Assembly (NCBI GenBank): GCA_910587555.1
Contig: CAJULV010000040.1
Coordinates: forward strand, 18,067-35,152
Origin: an uncultured Acetatifactor sp.
GTDB taxonomy: Bacteria > Bacillota > Clostridia > Lachnospirales > Lachnospiraceae
Length of the DNA: 17,086 bases
Reading direction: 5' to 3'
Shown: positions 8,701 to 15,637 of the stretch, one piece after another
How positions within the stretch are numbered: the first letter of the stretch is position 1
Layout: every line of letters starts with the position of its first letter
Translations under genes and position numbers: made by a program
Notes under the pieces: generated by a model
What the model saw: only the letters and a program-made list of their open reading frames with translations
Told to the model about the DNA's origin: nothing
Database searches by the model: none

Positions 8701-9437
8701 AGCCCCGTGTCCTCTTTCCTCACAATGGCGTAAAAATAGTCCAGTTCAATGGTGTCCAGCGTCTTCTCATTCCTGGTCTTCCGCAGGCTGGTGGACAGAA
8801 TTGCATCCACTTCCCCTTCCTGCAGGGCCTCCGTCAATTCATCCGTATCGCTGTATTCCACAATTTCATACGCAAAACCGTGTTCTTCGGCAAACTCCTC
8901 CAGGCTCTGTTTCTGGCTTCTGCCTTCCACAGCCCCCACTTTCATTCCCCGATAGGTATCATAATCGCCGCTGTGAAGCGTCCCGTTGTCCGCCCGGATG
9001 GACAGAATGGTACTGCTGCGCCCAATCGGCAGGGAAAAGGCGTACTTTTCCTCCCATTCCTCCGTCTTCCGGCCGGATGTTACAATGTCGATTTCGCCGT
9101 TTTCCAGCATGGTAAGCATGTCGTTCCAGGATTTATCATATTCCACATACTCAAAGTTCAGATGGGAATATTCCGCAGCCAGGTTCAGGAAATCGATACC
9201 GTAGCCGCTCAGGCTGCCCGCGTCGTCCTTCATGTGATAACCGTCAAAATGAAAAATGCCTGCTTTTACCGTCCGGTTGCCTGCACTCTCCCCTGCCTTT
9301 ACGACTGTCCCTCCTGTCATTGCGGTAAGCACTGCCAAAAGCAGTACCAGAATCCTCATACAATGAAAGCCTGTCCCACAATGTCGGGAAGACCTCCTTG
9401 AAGCTTTTCCATGATGAATCATACTATGCGGTGCCAT
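5718..9437 (-). CDS. Hybrid sensor histidine kinase with two substrate-binding domains and two receivers
   Basis: 1239 residues. Order: long n-region and signal/anchor (M27-G43); two SBP_bac_3-type domains (about 55-275 and 298-525); TM at about 533-553; a short coiled coil; a PAS-like segment (about 580-700); HisKA with SMSHDIRTPMNAIIGF (H738); HATPase with NLLSNAMKYT (N856), DTGIGM and GTGLGLSI; receiver 1 (about 975-1095, D1030, K1081); receiver 2 (about 1115-1236, D1168, K1222). The plan is BvgS/EvgS-like, but there is no Hpt domain and no DNA-binding output. The two SBP domains imply sensing of an amino acid or similar small solute outside the cell. ATG 9437 has GAGGAGG close upstream. 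ATG 9359 would give a neater signal peptide but has a poor ribosome site. Confidence 0.95.
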   Translation of the reverse strand: MAPHSMIHHGKASRRSSRHCGTGFHCMRILVLLLAVLTAMTGGTVVKAGESAGNRTVKAGIFHFDGYHMKDDAGSLSGYGIDFLNLAAEYSHLNFEYVEYDKSWNDMLTMLENGEIDIVTSGRKTEEWEEKYAFSLPIGRSSTILSIRADNGTLHSGDYDTYRGMKVGAVEGRSQKQSLEEFAEEHGFAYEIVEYSDTDELTEALQEGEVDAILSTSLRKTRNEKTLDTIELDYFYAIVRKEDTGLLEEINYAIGQMDINEGDWMNVLFYKYYGPVYLESGVFTEREKAYIQDVISGKKTITVTAIGDREPYSYVKNGELKGIMPDYFAKVMALAGLPYETVVTQDRAGYYDLVDSGEVDVVIDRKGTDTVKEGAASRGFSTDTYMTAGVAQVTRQDFYGEISTVAVAENQDNAPIEKGLTGDAEILRCSDRKEALQAVLDGKADAAFVYTYTAQLFVNNDSTDSLHYAVINDVSFAFRMYVREECDRELVTILNKCIAQMPDDVMSQLVTKYTTHTSRDLKFWEYMKFHPEILITAGVTAVVAAAVMMALMFKARWSRKLLETTEKSNQELMEQLAIVDALSRDYVNVFAIDAERDRARVIKMMGYVTTGLKGDAKEEFTYKVILERYIRERVYEEDQAYLQEALSLGNVMKKLESGRDYQGNYRVREGEEVYNYQFTYMYVKESGFRKEGFVLAGFRNIDETIREEQVQKLMLAEALGEAQYANNAKTTFLNSMSHDIRTPMNAIIGFTSLAMSHIDNRELVQNYLEKIITSGNHLLSLINDVLDMSRIESGKVKIEEKEASLPEIIHDLKTIVQSDVKAKQLSFYIDTQDVTDEIIVCDKLRLNQVLLNLLSNAMKYTKPGGSVSVRIIQSGEAPEGYAAFEFRIKDTGIGMSREFLEHIFEPFEREQTATISGIQGTGLGLSITKNIVDMMHGTITVESEIGKGSEFIVSFQFKVNGKALKTEHLPQLAGLRALVVDDDINTCTSISKMLSAMGLHPDWTTMGKEAVVRSKFALEQEEPFDVYLVDWLMPDQNGVETVRRLRKIVGQEVPIIILTAYDWGDIEEEAKEAGVTTFCSKPVFLSELCNVLSAPYETGEQEEQAEALPACFEGKKILLVEDNEINQEIARTILEEAGFVIDTANDGTVAVEKMKENPADAYDLILMDVQMPIMNGYQATRAIRALDDTVKASVPIVAMTANAFDEDRQLALGAGMNGHISKPIDITVLMETLGEILKG

Positions 9438-9559
9438 ATTTCCTCCTCGTCAGCGCCTTTTGCCGGATTTTCTCTATCGCTGCCCTTCGGTAGTTGACGT
9501 TCGGGAATATCTCCGTATCCGTCTTCCCCCGGCCGCAGCTGCGCCGACTGTTCTTCCAT
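9419..9559 (-). CDS. Possible 46-residue upstream ORF overlapping the hybrid kinase start
   Basis: ATG 9559 opens a frame coding for a charged peptide beginning MEEQSAQLRPGEDGYGDIPE and ending WHRIV, stopping 19 bases inside the kinase gene in another frame. The ribosome site is weak (AGGA about 12 bases upstream), there is no hydrophobic segment, and I know no relative. It sits just after a candidate promoter. It could be a leader peptide coupling translation, or chance. Confidence 0.2.
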   Translation of the reverse strand: MEEQSAQLRPGEDGYGDIPERQLPKGSDRENPAKGADEEEIWHRIV

Positions 9560-9574
9560 GCCGTTTTCTATCCT

Positions 9575-9604
9575 ATTTTATCATATATATCGGCTGCACC
9601 ACAA
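9575..9604 (-). promoter_or_regulatory. Candidate promoter for the hybrid kinase
   Basis: TTGTGG (9604..9599), an 18-base spacer and TAAAAT (9580..9575) on the minus strand, about 140 bases before the kinase start. The -10 is good and the -35 matches only partly. The remaining 9438-9610 gap holds no clear terminator for the upstream kinase gene. Confidence 0.35.
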
Positions 9605-9610
9605 GCTTTT

Positions 9611-10546
9611 TTAGACAGTTTTTCCTGTGCCTCCCCCATCTCCGGTTAACACCGGGGAATCCGGAAAACAAATACAAATACGCAGCCTGTCCTCCCCATA
9701 CTCCGCCGATATGCTTCCCCCCATCCGTTCCGCCAGGTCCCTGGCGATTGCCAGCCCCAAACCTGTGGATTTCCTGGCGGATTCAACGGTGAAAAATCGG
9801 TCGAACAGCCTGCCCAACTGTATTTCGTCCAATCCGGGCGCCGTATTGGCAAAGACAATCTCACCCGTCCCGGACAGCGTAATCTCCAAATCCCCGCCGC
9901 TGTACTTTACCGCGTTCTGCAGCAGATTGGAAAATATCCTGGACAGAGCGGAACCGTCCAGTATCCGGATTACCTTCTCTTCGGGCATCCGTATCCTAGG
10001 GGTGATGTTCCGCTCGCTTAATGCAGTATAAAATGCCGCGACGCTTTCTTCCAGCGCCCTGTTCAGGTCAACAGGTTCCCAGGGTGTATGGTTTTCCCCT
10101 GCCAGAATCACGGAATAGCGGAAAAGCTCTTCCGTCAGCCGTATCAGCATCTCGGAACGATTCCTGATAATGCCGATATAGCGTTCCGCATTTTCTGATT
10201 TTTCTTCTTTTTCAAGCAGATCCAGATACCCGCAGATGGCAGTGAGGGGCGTCCTTAAATCATGGGAAATATTTGTCACCGCGTTTTTCAGTTCCGCGTC
10301 TCCCCGGCGGAACCTGTTTCGTTGGACCCGGAGCCTGCGGAGCTGTACATTGACGACATCGGCCAAATGGCACATGTACCTGTCCCTGCCCGAGATATCA
10401 ATCAGGGTGTTGGTATCCGTGGAAAGCCTGTCGGCAAAGGCCTCCGCAATTTCCCCGGCACACTTTTGCAGAATGTGAATCTTGACAAGTAAGGCAACAA
10501 TCATCAGAACCAGAATGCCGATACAGGCCCATAACCATACCATCAT
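9611..10546 (-). CDS. Short sensor histidine kinase of the ABC transporter module
   Basis: 311 residues with a single N-terminal span (about 3-22) and no extracytoplasmic sensor domain. The cytoplasmic part has a linker helix, then HisKA with TNISHDLRTPLTAICGYLDL (H95), an N box SNLLQNAVKYS (N207/N211), and the G box STGLGLAIARDLAERMGG. The D(x)G box is degenerate (FANTAPGLDE). Kinases of this shape accompany BcrA/lantibiotic-type ABC transporters and often rely on the transporter to detect the drug. GAGGAG overlaps the TGA of the permease gene, and the start is 10 bases after it, indicating translational coupling. ATG 10543 is an equally good start. The likely partner is the regulator at 12496-13164. 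Confidence 0.93.
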   Translation of the reverse strand: MMVWLWACIGILVLMIVALLVKIHILQKCAGEIAEAFADRLSTDTNTLIDISGRDRYMCHLADVVNVQLRRLRVQRNRFRRGDAELKNAVTNISHDLRTPLTAICGYLDLLEKEEKSENAERYIGIIRNRSEMLIRLTEELFRYSVILAGENHTPWEPVDLNRALEESVAAFYTALSERNITPRIRMPEEKVIRILDGSALSRIFSNLLQNAVKYSGGDLEITLSGTGEIVFANTAPGLDEIQLGRLFDRFFTVESARKSTGLGLAIARDLAERMGGSISAEYGEDRLRICICFPDSPVLTGDGGGTGKTV

Positions 10547-10556
10547 GGTAAACTCC

Positions 10557-11384
10557 TCATTTCAAGTCTTTTTTCCGAAACAGGGCAAATCCTCCGCCAG
10601 TGGTCAGCAAAGTAATCCCGATGGCGTAAAAGGGAAGCCTCGGTAAATTTACCGCTTCCAGCATTGCGCATTGAATTGCCTGGCCTCCCGGTATGACATC
10701 ATAAAAAGTCTGGATAATCTCCCTCTTTGCACCCTCCAAATATTTCGGATTCGGCTCTTCGGTACTGACGGGTACGCCGTCTATTGACATCGAATACATG
10801 GAGATTGTTTTGGGTGCCCCCAGCATACCATTCAATATTCCTCCTGCAACTAAAAAGCCGAATGCCAGCAATATACAGATGACAGCCATCGTCGCCTTAT
10901 TCTGGCACGTCATCGCTATTAAGGCAAAAACAGAAGAAAACGCCACCGCAAGGCACAGTACGGTTAATTCAAACAGCAAAATGAGCCGAATGTCCGCGGC
11001 AAAAAAACCTAACAAGGGTATTCCGACACAGAGATAAGGGAGAATAAAAGCAACACACATAACTACGCTCACAACCGCCGAGGTAATCAAGTTTGCCAGA
11101 TAAATCGCCGTACGTTTCTGCCCCACTATAATCTTGTTTCTGATTGTTCCGTCACTGTACTCCGTGCCGATGAACATACTGCAGAACACTGCCATTATAA
11201 TACCGATAAACAAAGCACTGGAACAAAATCCATTGTCCAGCTTACTGACGCTGTTCATCTGCACCATATCCGCATATTTCTTCACCGGGATAACTATCCC
11301 GGCCGCAAGCATAAAAGCAAATCCAATCCAAAAGAACTTATCCTTTTTCAACCGCAAAATATTGGCATATAATAATTTATTCAT
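10557..11384 (-). CDS. ABC-2 type transporter permease (BcrB / lantibiotic-immunity-like)
   Basis: 275 residues with ATG 11384 and AAGGAG nine bases upstream. Six membrane segments are at about 17-34, 54-72, 97-119, 132-157, 163-185 and 250-269. The typical ABC-2 permease motif GTEYSDGTIRNKIIVGQKR follows the second span, and a larger outside loop (about 190-248) precedes the last. It starts 21 bases after the ATPase gene and pairs with it. Only one permease gene is present, as in BcrAB; LanFEG systems have two. Probable role is moving or removing a membrane-active peptide or lipid-II-binding compound. The substrate is inferred, not visible. Confidence 0.92.
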   Translation of the reverse strand: MNKLLYANILRLKKDKFFWIGFAFMLAAGIVIPVKKYADMVQMNSVSKLDNGFCSSALFIGIIMAVFCSMFIGTEYSDGTIRNKIIVGQKRTAIYLANLITSAVVSVVMCVAFILPYLCVGIPLLGFFAADIRLILLFELTVLCLAVAFSSVFALIAMTCQNKATMAVICILLAFGFLVAGGILNGMLGAPKTISMYSMSIDGVPVSTEEPNPKYLEGAKREIIQTFYDVIPGGQAIQCAMLEAVNLPRLPFYAIGITLLTTGGGFALFRKKDLK

Positions 11385-11405
11385 CTTTCCTTGCTCCTTT
11401 CCTGT

Positions 11406-12335
11406 CTAATCCCTGCGCGCCGCTCCGCTGTTTCCTGATGTGAGCAGGCTGACGTAATAGCTTTCCAGGCTTTCGTCCCGCTCCTGCATGGAAATCACCT
11501 CACAGTTTACTTTTGCCAGGGCCAGCGTCAGTTTTGACACGTTGACCTTGGCGTAGACATCCGCCTTCCTGTCGGAAATGACATTGTACTCCACTTCCAT
11601 CCCGTCCAGCACATGAGCCAGTGCCCCTATATTGGTCACTTCCAGGCGAACGCATTTCCGGCAGGCATTTTCCAGATCCTCCGCGCTGATTTCCTTCACC
11701 ATCTGCCCTTTGTCGATAAAGCCGTAATGAGTCGCAATCTTCGATAATTCATCCAAAATATGACTGGAAATCAGGAATGTAATTTGCTGTTCCCTGTTGA
11801 GCTTTAAGATCAGTTCCCGGATTTCGATAATGCCCTGCGGATCCAGCCCGTTTACAGGCTCATCCAGTACCAGAAAATCCGGGGAGCCTGTAAGCGCGAC
11901 TGCAATCCCCAGCCTCTGGCGCATCCCCAGTGAAAAATTCCTCGCTTTCTTTTTCCCGGTATCCTCCAGTCCTACCAGCTTCAGGATATCCTTCATGCCG
12001 TCATAGGACGGAAGTCCCAGAATGCGGTATTGCTGCTTCAGATTATCCTCAGCCGTCATATCCAGGTAGATGGAAGGGGTTTCCACCACGGCCCCCATCC
12101 TCCTTCGGGATTTCGAGATTTCCTTATCCGTATTTTTCCTGCCGTACAGCGTGTAATCGCCGGACGTGGCCGACTGCAATCCGCAAATCAGCCGGATCAG
12201 CGTTGTCTTGCCGGCGCCGTTTTTCCCGATAAATCCATAGATTGCCCCCTTGGGGACGTTCATCGTCAGTCCGTTCAATGCTTTAAAATCCCTGTACTTC
12301 TTGGTCAAAGCGTTTGTTCTAAGAACATATTCCAT
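11406..12335 (-). CDS. ABC transporter ATP-binding protein (BcrA / LanF-like)
   Basis: 309 residues from ATG 12335, with GGAGG nine bases upstream. The same frame stays open for 85 more codons upstream, but that stretch overlaps the regulator gene and has no family similarity. Walker A is GKNGAGKTT (37-45), the Q-loop region carries VVETPSIYLDMTAEDNL, the signature is FSLGMRQRLGIA (134-145), and Walker B is FLVLDEPVNGLDPQG (154-168) with catalytic E159. The switch His is in ISSHILDE. The C-terminal tail (about 215-309) is the regulatory extension usual in bacitracin and lantibiotic exporters. It is the first gene of the ATPase-permease-kinase operon and lies just downstream of the four-repeat promoter. 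Confidence 0.95.
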   Translation of the reverse strand: MEYVLRTNALTKKYRDFKALNGLTMNVPKGAIYGFIGKNGAGKTTLIRLICGLQSATSGDYTLYGRKNTDKEISKSRRRMGAVVETPSIYLDMTAEDNLKQQYRILGLPSYDGMKDILKLVGLEDTGKKKARNFSLGMRQRLGIAVALTGSPDFLVLDEPVNGLDPQGIIEIRELILKLNREQQITFLISSHILDELSKIATHYGFIDKGQMVKEISAEDLENACRKCVRLEVTNIGALAHVLDGMEVEYNVISDRKADVYAKVNVSKLTLALAKVNCEVISMQERDESLESYYVSLLTSGNSGAARRD

Positions 12336-12436
12336 ACATACCAACCTCCTGTTCCGGTTTCGCGGCGGCCCGTTCCGCCCTTGCATCCCTGACTTCTCCG
12401 GGCGGCGCGGCAGCCGCTGTTTTATGCGACACCGGC

Positions 12437-12494
12437 ATTTTATCTCCAAACGGTAAAGAAATCGGTAAAGAAAACCGTAAAGATACAGTAAAGA
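12437..12494 (-). promoter_or_regulatory. Response-regulator-type direct repeats and promoter of the ABC operon
   Basis: On the minus strand TCTTTAC occurs four times, at 12494..12488, 12483..12477, 12471..12465 and 12459..12453, i.e. steps of 11, 12 and 12 bases. The third and fourth copies extend to TCTTTACCG. TAAAAT at 12442..12437 gives a -10 box, and the -35 position falls inside the repeats with a poor match, as expected for an activated promoter. The block begins one base after the stop codon of the regulator gene, so the regulator likely switches on ATPase, permease and kinase from here. Confidence 0.7.
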
Positions 12495-12495
12495 T

Positions 12496-13164
12496 TTATC
12501 CCTTCCGCATTTTAAAGCCAATTCCCCAGACTGCTTCAATGTAGTCTTTATCCGCTGCCTCCCGCAGCTTTTTCCGCAGATTGCTGACATGCATCTTCAG
12601 TGAGCTGTCCGTGCAGTCCGGCGTATCCTCGCTGATACGCTCCAGCAGCAGCGATTTCGTCACAACCTGGGAAGCGTTTTGCATGAGCAGCTTTAAAATG
12701 GCATATTCCGTCCGCGTCAATCTCACCTCCGCGCCGCCGGCATTAACGGTATGGCAATCAATATTAAGCGTAATATCATCAAAAGAAAGCACATTGCCGG
12801 CAGGCACGTCGGAAGGCTTCCGAAGCTGTACGGAAATCCTGGCCAGCAGCTCCTTCATGGCAAAGGGTTTCGTCACATAATCCGCCGCCCCGCCAAGCAG
12901 CAAATCCACTTTATTGTCAATTTCAACCCTGGCACTGACCACAATAACGGGGAGTCCTTTTAACCGGGGCAAAATCTCTCCGCCGTTCAGTCCCGGAAGC
13001 ATCAGGTCCAGCAGTATCAGATCCGGTTTCGTACAGGACAGCACAAACAACGCCTCCGTCCCGGAATAGGCACGGGAAACCCGATATCCCTCTTTGTTCA
13101 ACGCTTCCTCAAGTACATTCCCAATGTGTATATCATCGTCAATCACCAAAATATGTTTCATCAT
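12496..13164 (-). CDS. OmpR-family response regulator of the ABC transporter module
   Basis: 222 residues. Receiver domain with D9-D10-D11, phospho-acceptor D53 (LILLDLMLP), S77 and K99 (YVTKPF). The winged helix is at about 125-220 with RLTRTEYAILKLLMQN and SSLKMHVSNLRKKL. Two adjacent ATGs (13164, 13161) follow AGGGGCAGG, and either could be the start. The partner kinase is not adjacent but is the last gene of the next transcript, 160 bases downstream past the repeat block. The gene has its own strong promoter (13337..13309) with a leader of about 140 bases. Confidence 0.95.
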   Translation of the reverse strand: MMKHILVIDDDIHIGNVLEEALNKEGYRVSRAYSGTEALFVLSCTKPDLILLDLMLPGLNGGEILPRLKGLPVIVVSARVEIDNKVDLLLGGAADYVTKPFAMKELLARISVQLRKPSDVPAGNVLSFDDITLNIDCHTVNAGGAEVRLTRTEYAILKLLMQNASQVVTKSLLLERISEDTPDCTDSSLKMHVSNLRKKLREAADKDYIEAVWGIGFKMRKG

Positions 13165-13267
13165 CCTGCCCCTGCCTTCTATAACTTACGGCCGAAAGCC
13201 CGAGACGCTCCCATTTTCATACGGTCCCGTGCAAAAGCCCCGCTGCAAGCCCTGAAATCCAAATTCC

Positions 13268-13298
13268 ATCCCGGGAAGCAAGAACAGCTTCCCGAGAT
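13268..13298 (-). other. Strong stem-loop at the 5' end of the regulator transcript
   Basis: Arms 13298..13287 and 13279..13268 pair over 12 positions (one G-U) around a 7-base loop. The expected transcription start is about 13302, so the hairpin sits a few bases from the RNA 5' end. There is no U run after it, so it is not a terminator. It could protect the mRNA or, as a DNA palindrome beside the -10, act as an operator. Confidence 0.6.
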
Positions 13299-13308
13299 CA
13301 CAGGATCT

Positions 13309-13337
13309 ATTATAGACAACCGTCAAATTAATATCAA
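13309..13337 (-). promoter_or_regulatory. Sigma-A promoter of the response regulator gene
   Basis: TTGATA (13337..13332), a 17-base spacer, then a perfect TATAAT (13314..13309) on the minus strand. This is the best consensus promoter in the window. Confidence 0.75.
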
Positions 13338-13361
13338 GCAAAAAAGAACAGCCCTAACAGC

Positions 13362-13390
13362 TTGCAATCCGATGTAATCTCGTGTAATAT
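13362..13390 (+). promoter_or_regulatory. Candidate promoter of the chemoreceptor gene
   Basis: TTGCAA (13362..13367), 17 bases, TAATAT (13385..13390) on the plus strand, giving a leader of about 185 bases. It is back to back with the leftward promoter; their -35 boxes are about 25 bases apart. A flagellar sigma-28 promoter was looked for and not found. Confidence 0.5.
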
Positions 13391-13404
13391 AATATGGTAA
13401 ATCC

Positions 13405-13524
13405 TGCCTGCCGCTTTCCCATATCCGACAGGCATGAGGCCGTTTTATACGCGTGAGTATATACTTTTGCCGCTTCCCGCCGTAGGCAGCCAAGATGCAC
13501 GCCCGCTGTACAGCATCGGCAAAG
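13405..13524 (+). other. Structured 5' leader of the chemoreceptor mRNA
   Basis: A TGCCTG/CAGGCA hairpin (13405..13410 with 13429..13434) is followed by a long-range stem TTTTGCC/GGCAAAG (13465..13471 with 13518..13524). The second encloses an inner GATGC/GCATC stem (13494..13498 with 13513..13517) that stacks directly on it. It matches no riboswitch class that I recognise, including c-di-GMP types. The folding was done by eye only. Confidence 0.35.
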
Positions 13525-13580
13525 ATTTTCAGGTATGAATACGGTTTCCGGATATATACAAGAACAAATAAAGGAGGCTG

Positions 13581-15578
13581 GTGCTGCGAAATGCAGCCAA
13601 AAAAGCAATGAAAAAGATTCAGACCAAAATCATGATACTGATAATGATTGCCGCCCTGGGCGTCTCCCTCATCAATGTGGCGCTGAGTACAGTGATCTCC
13701 AGGCGTTCCACCCTGACAGCCATCGAACAGACGCTGCGCGAAACCACGGCTCTGGCTGCCCTGGCCGCCCAGAACATGATCTCTACCTACACCCTGACCA
13801 TTTCAGAAATAGCATCCTCCCCTCTTCTCTCGGACCCGGAAATATCCCCCGCAGAGAAGCAGGCGTTTATACAAACTAAAGTAAACACTTATTACATGCG
13901 TTTTGGGGGCATGGCGGATACCACGGGATACGATTCCGTCCATGACGTAACGATCTCCGGACAGCCGTTTTTTCAGGCTGCCCTGGAAGGCAAAACCTAC
14001 ATGTCCCCCCCGTACATAAACGATGACGATACGTTTATGATAATATCCGCTCCTGTTACATCCGCCGGCGCCGTGCAGGGCGTGGTCTATTTCCAGTGCG
14101 ACACCTATCTCCTGCAGTCTATTATTGACGAGATTCAGATCGGCGAAAACGGAGACGCCTACATTTTGGATAAGGAGGGGACTACCATTGCCGCCCTGGA
14201 GGCGGAAGAAGTTCTGAGCATGGAAAATCTTGTCCGCGAGATGCCTTCCAACCCGAATGACAAATACATACAGGATCTGGGCGGCATCGAGCAGAAAATG
14301 ATCGCCGGAGAACAGGGCGTAGGCGAGTATACCTATCCCGGAGACAACGGGAATTACATGCAGGGATACGCTCCCATACCCGGTACGGACGGATGGAGTG
14401 TGGGCGTCACCATCAGCGAGGACGAGTTCCTGCGCTATGCCTATATCGGCAACAATATTCAGCTGGTGGTGGGCGTACTCCTCTGCATCCTGGTAATCTT
14501 GCTTTCCGCCCCCGTCTGCAAATCCTTTACCGGACCCATCGTCAAGTGTGCCAACCGCCTTCACCAGCTCTCGGAGGGCGACCTGAAAAGCCCTCTTCCT
14601 CAGGTGAACACACAGGACGAAACCCGCATTCTGTCTGATTCCACCGCTCATCTGGTGGAAAATTTCAGATGTATGCTGGCCGAAATCGGTACCGTACTCA
14701 ACAGCATTGCAGGCGGCGACCTGACTGCAGACAGCCTCCGTGCGGACTATCCCGGTGATTTTCTTGCCCTCCGGGAGGATCTGGAGGCCATAAACGACAA
14801 ACTGAATCAGACGCTTGGCGGCATCTCCCAGGCAAGCGGCCAGGTCTCCAACAGCTCCGCCCAGGTAGCCTCCTCCAGCACCGCCCTCTCACAGGGTTCC
14901 ACGGAGCAGGCAAGCGCCGTCGTCGAACTCTCTTCCACCCTGTCCGACATGGACAAGGACGCCAAAAAGACCGTTCAGCTGTCTCAGCAGACCAAAAACG
15001 CAGTGGACGGCGCACAGGAGCAGCTATTGGAAAGCAACCGGAACATTGAAGACCTGAACCGGGCCATGGAGCTGATTACCGCCTCTTCCAATGAGATCAA
15101 ACATATCATTGACACCATTGAAGACATTGCCCTGCAGACCAACATTCTGGCACTGAACGCCTCTGTGGAGGCCGCAAGGGCCGGTGAAGCAGGCAAGGGC
15201 TTTGCCGTAGTGGCAAATGAGGTGCGCGAACTTGCCGCGAAATCCGACCAGGCTGCCAAGGCTACCATGGAACTGATCCACCGCTCTATCGAAGCGGTTA
15301 ATAACGGAGGGGAAGCCGTCACCAATGTCACCGCCTCCGTAACCCGGGTGGTGGAGCTGGCCGGACAGGCGGCGGAACAGATGGATTTGATGGCGGAAGC
15401 AGTGGAACGGCAGACAGGATCCATCAACCAGGTTACCTTAGCTGTCAGCCAGATCTCTGAGGTAGTCCAGTCTAATTCCGCCACTGCCGAAGAGAGCGCC
15501 GCCACCAGCGAAGAGCTTTCCAACCAGGCCGCCCTGCTGAATCGTCTGGTAGGTGGCTTTACCCTGCGCAGGAGATGA
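13581..15578 (+). CDS. Methyl-accepting chemotaxis protein with dCache-type sensor
   Basis: 665 residues. A basic N-terminus and TM1 (about 16-38), then a double-Cache-like extracytoplasmic domain (about 40-290) with GQPFFQAALEGKTYMSPPY, a DGDTF-like NDDDTFMIISAPV, and GENGDAYILDKEGTTIA. TM2 is at about 292-314, followed by HAMP (about 312-365), a second HAMP-like linker, and a signalling coiled coil whose hairpin tip carries the highly conserved EDIALQTNILALNASVEAAR and GKGFAVVANEVRELA (514-552). There is no C-terminal CheR/CheB docking pentapeptide. The start is uncertain: GTG 13581 lies only three bases after AAGGAGG, while ATG 13608 has no ribosome site. A lone receptor with no che or fla genes nearby; the ligand is probably a small molecule. 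Confidence 0.95.
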   Translation: MLRNAAKKAMKKIQTKIMILIMIAALGVSLINVALSTVISRRSTLTAIEQTLRETTALAALAAQNMISTYTLTISEIASSPLLSDPEISPAEKQAFIQTKVNTYYMRFGGMADTTGYDSVHDVTISGQPFFQAALEGKTYMSPPYINDDDTFMIISAPVTSAGAVQGVVYFQCDTYLLQSIIDEIQIGENGDAYILDKEGTTIAALEAEEVLSMENLVREMPSNPNDKYIQDLGGIEQKMIAGEQGVGEYTYPGDNGNYMQGYAPIPGTDGWSVGVTISEDEFLRYAYIGNNIQLVVGVLLCILVILLSAPVCKSFTGPIVKCANRLHQLSEGDLKSPLPQVNTQDETRILSDSTAHLVENFRCMLAEIGTVLNSIAGGDLTADSLRADYPGDFLALREDLEAINDKLNQTLGGISQASGQVSNSSAQVASSSTALSQGSTEQASAVVELSSTLSDMDKDAKKTVQLSQQTKNAVDGAQEQLLESNRNIEDLNRAMELITASSNEIKHIIDTIEDIALQTNILALNASVEAARAGEAGKGFAVVANEVRELAAKSDQAAKATMELIHRSIEAVNNGGEAVTNVTASVTRVVELAGQAAEQMDLMAEAVERQTGSINQVTLAVSQISEVVQSNSATAEESAATSEELSNQAALLNRLVGGFTLRRR

Positions 15579-15637
15579 ACTCGGCTTCTATTCATGCGGA
15601 TTACTACCCTGTGACTATGATATCAACATTGCCCATA

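Noticed and set aside
12336..12590. 85-codon N-terminal extension of the ABC ATPase frame
   Set aside because: It overlaps the end of the regulator gene and the repeat block, is Arg/Cys-rich with no family similarity, and ATG 12335 has an ideal ribosome site directly before the ATPase domain.
13520..13580. Flagellar sigma-28 promoter before the chemoreceptor
   Set aside because: A CCGGATAT stretch resembles the -10 but has an extra base, and no TAAA lies at the right distance.
13803..14651. Long open frame on the minus strand opposite the chemoreceptor
   Set aside because: Antisense shadow of the chemoreceptor sensor domain; no supporting motif.
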